Below, piece after piece: positions 55,701-64,000 of a stretch of 64,000 nt of DNA (within the stretch, counting starts at the first letter, position 1; each line of letters starts with the position of its first letter). The notes below the pieces were generated by a model that was not told the DNA's origin, searched no databases, and worked only from the letters and a program-made list of their open reading frames with translations. This stretch comes from Lepidodermella squamata (Eukaryota > Gastrotricha). The position numbers were made by a program, and so were the translations under genes. Where the stretch lies: positions 1,302,001 to 1,366,000 of the forward strand of contig JBLDXI010000007.1 of NCBI GenBank assembly GCA_047495785.1, written 5' to 3'.

Positions 55701-57377
55701 TTGTTATTGTCGTCGCATTTCGCATCTTATTATTTAGGAATTTTGAGAATTCAAGTGAAAGTGAAAAAATTTGTGTCTACCCTGCGGCCCCTTCTCTAGT
55801 TTGAGCGCGCTCGCACTCGTGGGCGCGCACTCGAAATCTTCGGCCCGCAAACAATAGAAACTTCGACTCTATTGTTTGCGCGCGGAAATTGCCACTGACA
55901 ACGTCACCGAAGTTTCGCTTGAGTGTTCCGAAGTTTCAAGTTCGGTCTCCGAAGTCACCCTCTCCGAAGTTAGTTTGTGGACGCACCATTACATCTTCCC
56001 CGGCATTGCCAAACCTCTGACCCCAACTCAGCCGACGACTGTGGCATAGAAAACGAAGCAAGCGAAGATCAGACCAAAGTTGTTCTAGTCATTGCTGTAG
56101 TTCGAGCTCGCCCACCTCAACGGCTACGCCGATGCTAGACGCGACCTGGGTAACCTTCGCCGCGACTCGTTGTTTGGGTCACGGCTCTCGGTCGAATGAA
56201 GGCTTCTTGTTCGCCTTGACACGCCGAAAATGAGCTCACGATTCAATAGGTTGTGAGCTTCATTTCAAAAAGCTCCAAAAGGTATGTTTGCCTTGAAATT
56301 CCCCCAACATTGGTCAGCCACGATTATCTGCAAATGAAGGCTGCGGTACCAACCAGCTCGGGGACCAAGAATCGCTCCGGAATTGCCTTGGTTGGGTCGA
56401 CGTCCATCGAAAAAGCCATTCACTTGGCGACTTTCACTAGGAAATGCCTCAACAGCCAAGCGCCAGCATTGATGTGGAACATGTTTCAGCGGCATATAGG
56501 GCAGGCACACAAGAAGACCATGTTCCGAATGCAAAGCATATAACTCCTTCGTGAGTAATTCAGGTTCGGTAACTCGCCGAAAGCACCGGTACCTAATCTT
56601 TCCGAAGCCCTCCTAATCTTTCCGAACGGCACCCAGCGATTACCCAGACTTTGGAGCACATTTTTGCCAGACCTGTGCCACGCCTCCGAGATCGTTGCTG
56701 GTTCCTGGGCTGTTTCAGCGCTGTTCGCTTTGCCGCAAGTGTGCTCTGTCGCTCGGAAAGCAGTCAATGGTAGACGACGACGAGCCGTTTTCGTCAAGGC
56801 AGAACACTCAGACGCGATGGAACCGATGAATACTGAGTAGGCGACCGGGGAAGGCTTTCGAGCTAACTCAATGCGTCAGAGCCGAAGGTGGATGAGCAAA
56901 GCCGTCAAATATTTCTTAATAGGTCTTGATTTTGAGTACATTCTTGAACACGTTGACTTTCAAGCTGCTTATCCAACATCATAAATTGTCATACTAGCCG
57001 CCTACCAATGCCGTAGCTTTCAATAACAACAGTAGTGTACGAATCTGCTGTTTTCGCTACACAGAGAACTTGAACCATGAATGGAGTAGGAGTAGATTTC
57101 AGCAGTTGATACTATGGAGATTGTAGATAATATTTTGCAAATAATACGTCACTTGCATGCAGTTCTCAGTTACCTCTCTAATCGTTTCAGCTGGTTCTTT
57201 CCCGTCATGAGCGGCAATCAAAGCTTTTTTCGTGGGTTGTGTTTCATTGCATTTGCGGCAAAACGTTTTTACAAGCTGTAGAAAACATGAACGGTGAATT
57301 GAATTGAAGGGAAAGTGCCTTCTTACATCATCCATAATGCCAGCTCGGCCGTTTTTGACAGAGCCTGAGAAATTCAT
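52746..57377 (-). CDS. protein kinase - TAZ1 - KIX - RING fusion protein
   Basis: Twelve exons join in phase: 57377..57327, 57275..57174, 57111..57006, 54945..54806, 54746..54682, 54626..54438, 54182..53998, 53947..53853, 53794..53557, 53505..53071, 53013..52912 and 52864..52746, giving 608 residues. Kinase about 1-270: hinge VVIESYGIGSDL, LGIVHRDIRPSN, LGDFGLTK, VAPELF, SDIWSLG; the beta 3 Lys is uncertain (ALIA where VAIK is expected). TAZ1 about 318-418: QLILILHAHKCEKR, CQRMKDVINHLRGC, STRQIILHWQKC, ECPVC, very close to CBP/p300. KIX about 458-533: ALRKFAVQTEAEIF and YFFLLAEKLYTASKELL. RING-H2 about 552-595: CVICYLDV, ICGHVYHMDCINRW, CPTC. It looks like a signalling or transcription-linked kinase with CBP-type protein-binding modules and E3 ligase potential. 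Bromodomain, HAT and ZZ are absent. Confidence 0.82.
55159..55990. mobile_element. DNA-element-like insertion in the kinase gene intron
   Basis: The ends TTACGTTCACAAACT (left, about 55165) and AGTTTGTGGACGCACC (right, about 55971) are imperfect inverted repeats. The interior reiterates TCCGAAGTT/AACTTCGGA many times and has no intact transposase. It lies within the 2-kb third intron of the kinase-TAZ1-KIX-RING gene. Confidence 0.5.
55991..57005. other. remainder of the long third intron
   Basis: 56250-56800 has overlapping ORFs on both strands without a family pattern. No exon is needed here, because the flanking exons join in phase. Confidence 0.5.
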
Positions 57378-57490
57378 TGATTCGCAAGAATAAGATCGGT
57401 TTGAGCAGATTGCACTAGAGGCTTGGTTGTAGAGCTAAAATTAGAAAATTATAAATTCAGCGGTGATGAAAAGTAAACTTGGTAGGAAGC

Positions 57491-57497
57491 TTTTATA
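57491..57497 (-). promoter_or_regulatory. TATA-like box of the kinase-TAZ1-KIX-RING gene
   Basis: TATAAAA on the minus strand about 115 bp upstream of the ATG. A TTTTAG|CTC acceptor-like site at about 57436 lies between them, so a 5' UTR intron or additional coding exon upstream is possible. Confidence 0.35.
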
Positions 57498-57813
57498 GGA
57501 AATAGTGACTAAATCTCACTTTCGGCCCACCCCCGCCTTTAGCGTAGGATAGGCGTTCAATCTCAGTTGTTCAAGATCTTAGTGCGAACAACAGCTAATA
57601 TTTTGAATCATCGCTGCATTTTTTGCATGGTGGTGATTCATAATTTCACCAAGATTCAAGATTATTTATTATCTCAAAGGTTATATATCTTTTCGCAGTA
57701 TGATTCATAAAGGGCAATTCACAAACTCGTGTTTCATGATTCATGATTCATTTTTCATTGCGCAAAATTCATCTCTTGCAAAAAACGGTCGCAGAGCCAT
57801 TTGAATCATGAAC

Positions 57814-58288
57814 GATGAACGAAACCCGCTCACAAATTATTTTTCATAATTCATAATTCAAATGACGATTTTTTGTGTGCGACTTGGACAAAATAAAAAA
57901 AACTAAGCCACCACCTGAAACTTCTGAAAAATTTTGGACTAATTAATCGGCCCAATCAGAGTGTTCTAGCTGAAGAAAAAGGTCAAATGATGTTATTTAT
58001 GGAATGGAGTTTATGGACAATAATCGAATTTGCAATGAATTTTTTTCTAATAGCTCATAAAATCTAAGTTAATAACGAGAATAGGAGATAATGACGCTAA
58101 CGCTCAAATCAACAAAAGCTCACTGGTGGCACAGTGGGTTCAACTCGAACTAGCATGCCCAGTGTCGTGGGTTCTGCGTCCTGCGGGCGCACTCATTTTT
58201 AGATCTAAATCGCGCACATAAAAAATGGCTAAACAGCTTCTTGAATCATGAATTATGAAAAATAATTTGTGAGCGGGGTTCGTTCATC
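57814..58288. mobile_element. inverted-repeat element with 48-bp ends enclosing tRNA-like boxes
   Basis: 57814-57861 (GATGAACGAAACCCGCTCAC...) is the near-perfect complement of 58241-58288. The interior has no ORF but holds tRNA-like promoter boxes (58127-58181). Confidence 0.6.
58127..58181 (+). repeat. tRNA-like (SINE or pseudo-tRNA) A and B boxes
   Basis: TGGCACAGTGG fits the Pol III A box. GGTTCTGCGTCC is a degraded B box 32 nt further on. The cloverleaf ends cannot be paired convincingly. Confidence 0.35.
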
Positions 58289-60300
58289 GAGTCTACCGAC
58301 CTTATCTTCCCGACGGTTGCGCAAACCGGCTACTTTTGTTTACCGACTTTTTCACTCCGTCAATTCATTATCGACAATTATTTATTCTTTAACATTTTCC
58401 AACCGACGCTTGCGCATTAACATTTCAATTAACAATACATTTTTTATTTGCGACATTTTTGAACCGACAAAATTTACCCGGCATTATCGCCCCGTCAGTC
58501 TTTTATCGACAATAGATTCCCGACGGTTGGCAAGTAAATATTCAATCAGCATTTCGACCCCGTGGCAAACCGGTGGCAAATGAAAGCAAATGAGTTGAGT
58601 AAAAGGGCCGTTAATCAGGCTGTTCGGTCATATAGTTTTTACCCACTGCCTCGGCGACCTTTCGTGGCGCCTGCATGACTGTTACTAAGGACTAGGCGGG
58701 CCGGAAACCGGCTTACGCTAGTGTCGGTTCTCGGACTAGGTTTTCTAACATTGTATCGGGTTGTACCTGGTTTGTGGATTGGTTTGCCGTTGCGACACCC
58801 GCTACTTCTGGCGTAACGATTCGAGGACTAGGTTTTCTAACATTATCCCGGGTATATTCCCGAGCCCGAAGAACAATTGCACGACAGGTATCAAATCGGG
58901 CAGCATTCACCCCCATCGAACAGCACTTAGCCACGGGCTCGGGAATATCGGACAGCTTTCGATGAAATCCGAGAGAGCTCAGGCAGCATTGGATCCCAGA
59001 AATGGCACCACGGCATCGCTTGCGACGTTGAGTAGAAGATACATCAAATCGAGCGAATTTCGAGCAAGTCCCGTCGAGTTCTTCGTCGATTTTGAATGCG
59101 CTCTTCAAACCGAGCTCTTCAAGGCCGCGTGACAGTCACATTGATAGCCATCCGAAGCCTACCGAGCAGAGCCACCTTGCGTTTTCGAGAGCCCAATTTT
59201 GAGATTCAGCAGCAGCAATTAGTTGACCATGCGAGAAATGCGGGAAATTCGATGTGAAAAACGAACCAAAAACTCGCAGAATGAAAAATGCGAGAAAAAA
59301 ATGAACAAGAAACAAATTTCAACAATTTTTTAAGTTGGATTTTTTTAATTTCAGATTAAAGCAATAGAAATTTAGCGAGAGTGTAGCATATTATATAGAG
59401 CACTCCGCCCTAAATTGGGCCGCATTTCGGGGTTTTTGAGGTTTTTCAAACTTTCCGAGTCAGATAATTTTTTTAAATTAACAGCAATAGCTATCTCCTA
59501 GAAAGGCACCTGGGCTATCGAATGCCGGTACTTGAAAATCCGGAATCCGGAAGATTTTACCTTGATTTTGGAGGAATTTCCGTGTAACTCGGTCAACCGG
59601 CCAGAATTAGGACTCCAGGTGCCCTAATTCGGGCCACCCCAGGTATCAACGCAAATACCTTATGTATATTACCGTTAGATAGGCCTCGATGAGTAGAGTA
59701 AGGAAATCACCTATATAGCTCTGAAATTTCTAATTTTATTTCAGAAGATGAAGAAAAATGATGATGAATAGCTTCAAAGTATTTTTTCGTCCGTTTCACA
59801 TTTTGTGGACTTGGCCCGTCAAAACATTGACCTCGTAAAACGACGACCTAATTGGACATGGCTTATTTGACCCTTGAGGAATTTTGAAACTGGGGTTTCT
59901 AATTATTGTGGAACACGATCTGTAGATTACGAATCCGTCAAAAAGTCTGTTTCGGCCGGGTAAGGACTCCTTTTTTCTGCACGGCCGACGAAATTACAAC
60001 CAAATTTAACATACACTCGCGGTTTTGTCAGCGATAATTCTAATTTGCTCTGTAATACAGGTCGTTTGTGGCTTGTTTGCATTAAAATTTTGGAGCAAAA
60101 TTTCATAATTTGAGAAGCTTGGATTCTTCAACTCATAGATCACTACGTTCTCTATGCTTTAACTGATCAAATTTTATTGAAGTGTTTAATTTTTTAGTCT
60201 CCAATTTATGTTTCTTTTAACCGAAAATGTACAAGCCTGAATATCATCTATTCAAGACTTTCATGTCTTTCATTTCAGATGTTGAAGAAACGCGACGAAG
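58289..60300. other. intergenic, repeated words but no recognised gene
   Basis: 58290-58560 reiterates CCGAC-rich words. GGACTAGGTTTTCTAACATT occurs twice (about 58733 and 58829). Opposed ORFs at 58713-59132 show no family pattern. Confidence 0.45.
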
Positions 60301-60996
60301 TCAGCTCTGCTTCGAAGTCGAGGCACGAAAAGGCTGAGTTGCAGTAAGCCACGCGAAGCCGGCTGGCAAGGTCCATTGAGCCCTGTTACGCGATGGTGAT
60401 AAAGCCGGCATCTGCCACGTTGATGCCGATGATGGTCCTACGAAATTCGTCCACTGAAACAAGCCAGGCGAGGGCGATGGCGTAATCCATTGACCAGCCG
60501 AAGGGGTTGCAAAAGTTTCTAACCAAGGCTTAGGAGCTGGAGTTTTGGTGTCGAATTCAGGCTGAGCCTGGCTGATGTAGTACTGCTTTATCGACGAGAG
60601 AACAGAATCTCCCCAGGTCGACCAAACCGCGCCCCAACGGGCCACATCTGGTGGAGACATTGTTCCCCATGAAACGTCTCTGAATCCTAACCAAGAATAA
60701 GGAGCAGTAGCAACTTCAGTGTTCCAGATAGATCGATAATTTGCTATCCAGGAAGCTATAGGATCCACACTGTTGGCTGGAGTCGTCAGTGAATTTTCCT
60801 TCACCCCAGTTATCACGGCCCATGGATTAGATGAGAATTGCGAATTCGAGGCCTGAGAAACTAAACCATACGACCCACTATTCCAGCTAGTTGGTCTGAA
60901 GGTCCAGTTATCTTGACCTGATTGTTCGCCGTTCAGAGTGCTCTGAGGCTCAACGCTCGCAACTAAAACAGCCGCGACAATGACGAAAAATAACAT
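60301..60996 (-). CDS. secreted Trp-rich protein
   Basis: Intronless, 231 residues, signal peptide MLFFVIVAAVLVASVEPQS. The mature part has about 16 Trp, many in SxW or WxS contexts (TSWNSGSYG, DVSWGTMSPP, AVWSTWGDS, STWQMPALSP), many Pro/Ser/Ala and no Cys. Unlike the protein at 29109..29990 it has no strict tandem repeat, but composition, size class and signal peptide suggest a related secreted material. No known family is recognised. Confidence 0.6.
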   Translation of the reverse strand: MLFFVIVAAVLVASVEPQSTLNGEQSGQDNWTFRPTSWNSGSYGLVSQASNSQFSSNPWAVITGVKENSLTTPANSVDPIASWIANYRSIWNTEVATAPYSWLGFRDVSWGTMSPPDVARWGAVWSTWGDSVLSSIKQYYISQAQPEFDTKTPAPKPWLETFATPSAGQWITPSPSPGLFQWTNFVGPSSASTWQMPALSPSRNRAQWTLPAGFAWLTATQPFRASTSKQS

Positions 60997-61611
60997 TTTT
61001 TCCTTAGATTAATTTTTTGCAAAAATGTTGGTAATTAACCGCGACTTCTGCAATTAAGACTGTGCGGGTTGACGCCACTCGGAAAAGGAACTTGTTGGTA
61101 CATCCGGCTTCCGGTTCGTTATTATTTTTTCGGTTTATCGATTTTAGCCACTTGTTGTTGTTTTGCTGTGATTTTTAATTTTAGAATCGCATTCAATTAT
61201 TTGATTAATTATAATTAAATTAACCTAAAAGTGGAATCCAGCGCAAAAAGACATTTTTGGAAAATTCAAGATTTTATGATTGGAAAAAATCGGCAAAATC
61301 CTGAATTCAGAATAAAACTTTTATTTTTTTATTTTCGAAATTTGCTTATATCTTTTTGATTTTCTCCTAAAAATCTGAAGGAAATAATCATTGATCGAAT
61401 AATCACTGCGCGTAATTTTCGCTTGATGAAAAAATTCATATTTTTCCGGAATGAGTGATTGAAATAGCTCGAATCCTGTTATCGAGGTTAAATTGACCTG
61501 AATTTAGCCTCAATTCAATTTTTCCACGCGCCATTTTGGGCGCGCGAAAACAGTTGCGTCATCTGGCCACGCGAATGTCGTGTCTCAAATAAGTGTAAAC
61601 TCCGCGTGTGG
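60997..61611. other. divergent promoter region
   Basis: AT-rich 60997-61500, then CG-rich sequence before the TATA box of the Gly/Tyr-rich precursor gene. No gene. Confidence 0.5.
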
Positions 61612-61620
61612 CTATAAATA
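61612..61620 (+). promoter_or_regulatory. TATA box of the Gly/Tyr-rich precursor gene
   Basis: CTATAAATA about 105 bp upstream of the ATG at 61725; initiation would be near 61642. Confidence 0.6.
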
Positions 61621-61724
61621 CGCCGAACTGCACCGTGCTAAATCAGTCAACTGACTCGAGCACATTCTAACCCTAAAACATCCGAGTCTCATTTTTACCA
61701 ACTCCTACTGCTCAAGATCTCATT

Positions 61725-63221
61725 ATGAAGCTCGCTATTTTCGCCGTTTTAGTAGCGGCGTCGCTTTGCGCCGCTGACAAGTCGCACCACAAGCGCCAAA
61801 TCTTCCCCGGCTACGGCGGTATTGGCTATGGCGGTCTAGGCTATGGCTACGGCGGTTTCGGCGGCTACCCGGGTTATGGTATCGGCTACGGCGCTGGTTT
61901 CTACGGCCGCAAACGTCGCGATACTGAAGATGTCGAAAGCCACGAAGAGCACAAGGAGAAGCGTCAAATCTTCCCTGGCTACGGCGCCGTTGGCTATGGC
62001 GGCCTTGGCTATGGTGGTTACGGCTACGGTTACCCGGGCGTCGTTGGCGTCGGCTACCCAGCTGTCGGTGGTTTCTACGGCCGCAAGCGTCGTGATGTCG
62101 ATGACGTGTCCGAACACATCAAGGAGAAGCGCCAGATCGGTCTCGGCTACCCAGGCTACGGCTACGGTGGTTTCGGCTATGGCGGCCTTGGTTACGGCGG
62201 TCTCGGCTACGGCGCTGTGAATACTGGTTTTGGATACCCTGCCATCTACGGCCGCAAACGCCGCGATACTGATGACGTCGAATCGCACAAGGACAAGCGC
62301 CAGGTTCTGCTCGGCGGTGTTGGCTACCCTGGTTTCGGCTACGGCGGTCTCGGCTACGTTGGTCTTGGCTACGGCTACGGCGCTGTTAACACCGGTTTCG
62401 GCTACCCGGCTATCTATGGCCGCAAGCGTCGCGATACCGATGACGTCGAACACCACGAACATGATGAGCATCACAAGGAAAAGCGTCAAATTCTGGGTAT
62501 TTATTCCCGATTTTACACGAATTTATTTTTATTTTCAATTATTTCAGCCGGTGGATTTGTTGGTGCTCCAATCGGCTATGGTTACGGCTACCCTGGCTAC
62601 GGTGTCGGTCTCGGCTACGGCGCCGTTAACACTGGCTTCGGCTACCCTGCTATCTACGGCCGCAAGCGTCGCGATGCTGAAGACCACGATCCTAAGGAAC
62701 ACAAGGAGAAGCGTCAAATCTTGGGTAAGGATTTATTGGAGCTCGAAAATCCTCAAAGATTCTTCAATCTATTTTCTAAATTTCAGCCGGTGGTTTCGTT
62801 GGTGCTGCCCCCATTGTCGGAGGTGTCGGCTACGGCTACGGCTATCCTGGCTTCGGTCTCGGCTACGGCGCTGTCAACACCGGTTTTGGCTACCCGGCTA
62901 TCTATGGCCGCAAACGCCGCGACACTGAGGACGTCGAACCCCACGATCCCAAGGACCACAAGGAAAAGCGTCAGATCATTGGTAATTTTTATTTCAAAAT
63001 TTATTAAAATAATTTCAAATTTAAATTATTTTAAATTTTAAATTCTAATTTTAATTTTAACAGCCGCTGGATACGCGCCCTTTGTCGGTGCCCCTCTCAT
63101 TGGTGCTGCCCCTATTCTCGGAGCTCCCCTTGTAGGCCCTGCCTTCGTTGGCGGCCCTGTTGTCGGTGGTCCATTCATTGGCGGTTACGGCTACGGCGTC
63201 GGCCCTGGTGTCCTGCTGTAA
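61725..63221 (+). CDS. Gly/Tyr-rich multi-unit secreted precursor with regular processing sites
   Basis: Exons 61725..62496, 62548..62724, 62787..62981 and 63064..63221 join in phase (G|CC each time) into 433 residues. Signal peptide MKLAIFAVLVAASLCA. Six units follow, each beginning after KR with Gln (KR-QIFPG, KR-QIGLG, KR-QVLLG, KR-QILAG), running through 30-40 Gly/Tyr-rich residues (GYGGLGYGYGG) and ending in ...FYG or ...PAIYG before RKRR. An acidic His-rich spacer (DTDDVESHKD) leads to the next KR. Gly before RKRR is the C-terminal amidation signal and N-terminal Gln can form pyroglutamate, so each unit could give a doubly capped peptide. Similar Gly/Tyr-rich precursors are known as YGGY-type neuropeptide-like or antimicrobial peptides in nematodes. 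A structural secreted protein is the alternative. Confidence 0.72.
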
Positions 63222-63788
63222 ATAATAGCGAAATAATAGCTACTTCAACCGCTGAATATTGTTGACTTGCAGTATAATGATAATTTAAACTATATAATTA
63301 GCTGCTCTGCTTCGAGTTTTATATCATGATTCGTACCTTCACTTGGTTTTATAATTCCTGATTCGGGTCAGTTTGATTCCTTTCTTACAAAGTAGCTCCA
63401 TCAAGATTTGTGAAAACTGTTCGGAATTTAGCAATTTAACACTAATAAACTGCGAACTTTTTGCTACGTCTGACTGTTGATACCAGGTTAAGGGGACCCC
63501 TATTTGAAAATTAAATAAAATTACCGAAAAATTCAGAAATTAATTAAAGCTAGCGGAAAGGTGGCTTGTTAATTTTTTGTAAATTATCACAATTTTCCTG
63601 ATTTTCATCAATTTAAAATACTTTGGAAGTATTATCACCGGCTTCGGATCCAGCTACGTACATTTGACTGTTGATACCTGGTTAAGAGGATCTATGAATG
63701 AAAATATTAAAACTTACGAAAAAAATTTCGAAATTAAGCGAAGCTAGTGGAAAGGCAGATTCTTATTTTCTTGTAAATTATGATAATT
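63222..63788. other. intergenic with a two-copy direct repeat
   Basis: ACTGTTGATACCAGGTTAAG (63473) recurs as ACTGTTGATACCTGGTTAAG (63667), with similar downstream sequence (GAAAATTAAA / GAAAATATTAAA). Nothing else. Confidence 0.5.
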
Positions 63789-64000
63789 TCAATTATTGCT
63801 GGTAACGTCTTGAATCCAAGCTAAAGTTTCATCATTGATTCTGGCCCCGGCTTGGTAACCAGCAATTTGCCCAGTTCTGTTGTTATACAGTCCGTTGCTC
63901 GTCAGGGCAACTAGAGTCCATTTCCGGCCGACGGTTGGACCAAAAGGTGTGTCTATGATTGCCCAAGCCCCGCCAGAATCGCCCTCCCAAGTGCCACTCG
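63789..64000 (-). CDS. secreted S1 serine protease, copy C (3' exon, cut by window edge)
   Basis: The reading frame enters from the right edge and ends at TGA 63789-63791. The visible 70 residues include SGTWEGDSGGAW (catalytic Ser), the FGPTVGRKWTLV segment shared with copies A and B, and the last helix TLAWIQDVT. As in the other copies there is no Cys191 or Cys220, and Ala follows GDSGG. It is more diverged from A and B than they are from each other. Confidence 0.85.
   Translation of the reverse strand, partial: SGTWEGDSGGAWAIIDTPFGPTVGRKWTLVALTSNGLYNNRTGQIAGYQAGARINDETLAWIQDVTSNN

Noticed and set aside
56486-56797. ORF with LGTGAFGE resembling a kinase glycine loop in the fusion-gene intron
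   Set aside because: The flanking exons join in phase without it, no donor follows the motif, and the rest of the ORF is unlike an N-lobe.
58713-59132. opposed ORFs of about 125 codons
   Set aside because: No recognisable domain, no splice context, composition of intergenic DNA with local direct repeats.
61836-62489. 217-codon minus-strand ORF and frame-shifted Ala/Thr-rich plus ORFs
   Set aside because: Shadows of the Gly/Tyr-rich codon pattern of the precursor gene.

Overview
The window is animal nuclear DNA from a small, compact invertebrate genome. Introns are short (many about 45-60 nt, GT...AG, often ending TTTCAG), several genes have TATA-like boxes 25-90 bp upstream of the start, and genes on both strands are separated by MITE-like and foldback repeats. 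Animal-specific families are present: nuclear receptor, GABA-B-like receptor, CBP-type TAZ and KIX domains, a nidogen/von Willebrand D/LDL-A protein, and replication-dependent histones with a 3' stem-loop. The genome style suggests a small-bodied bilaterian (nematode-, tardigrade- or flatworm-like), but I cannot fix the phylum.

Layout. 0-1.5 kb: two-exon Crypton-type tyrosine recombinase (+). 2.7-5.1 kb: GABA-B-like class C receptor (-). 5.5-6.8 kb: secreted double C-type lectin (-). 7.7-9.6 kb: two secreted small proteins with a dynein-light-chain (LC8)-like pattern (-). 10.0-10.9 kb: single-EGF membrane protein resembling an EGFR ligand (-). 11.6-12.6 kb: foldback repeat. 13.4-15.4 kb: two-TM protein and a small secreted protein (+). 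16.4-22.3 kb: pseudokinase-ankyrin protein (-). 24.6-26.1 kb: SOCS-box protein (+). 27.7-28.8, 34.0-34.3 (broken), 42.4-43.4 kb and the right edge: a dispersed S1 serine protease family. 29.1-30.0 and 60.3-61.0 kb: Trp-rich secreted proteins (-). 31.3-33.7 kb: temptin plus copper type II monooxygenase fusion (+). 34.7-38.9 kb: NIDO/VWD/Sushi/LDL-A extracellular protein (-). 40.1-41.5 kb: nuclear receptor (-). 45.0-45.9 kb: 5'-truncated LINE. 45.9-51.2 kb: an inverted duplication carrying two PAN-like secreted peptide genes, with a divergent H3/H4 pair in the middle. 52.7-57.4 kb: a 12-exon gene encoding protein kinase, TAZ1, KIX and RING domains in one chain (-). 61.7-63.2 kb: Gly/Tyr-rich precursor with regular dibasic and amidation-type cleavage signals (+).

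The most striking item is the kinase-TAZ1-KIX-RING gene. All twelve exons join in phase into 608 codons, and the domain combination is one I do not know from any animal. The secreted LC8-like pair, the peptide precursor, the temptin-monooxygenase fusion and the dead-kinase ankyrin protein are the next most interesting. Many genes encode secreted or extracellular products, but they do not form one obvious pathway.

Splice models were built by hand from splice consensus, phase and family pattern. No search or alignment was run.
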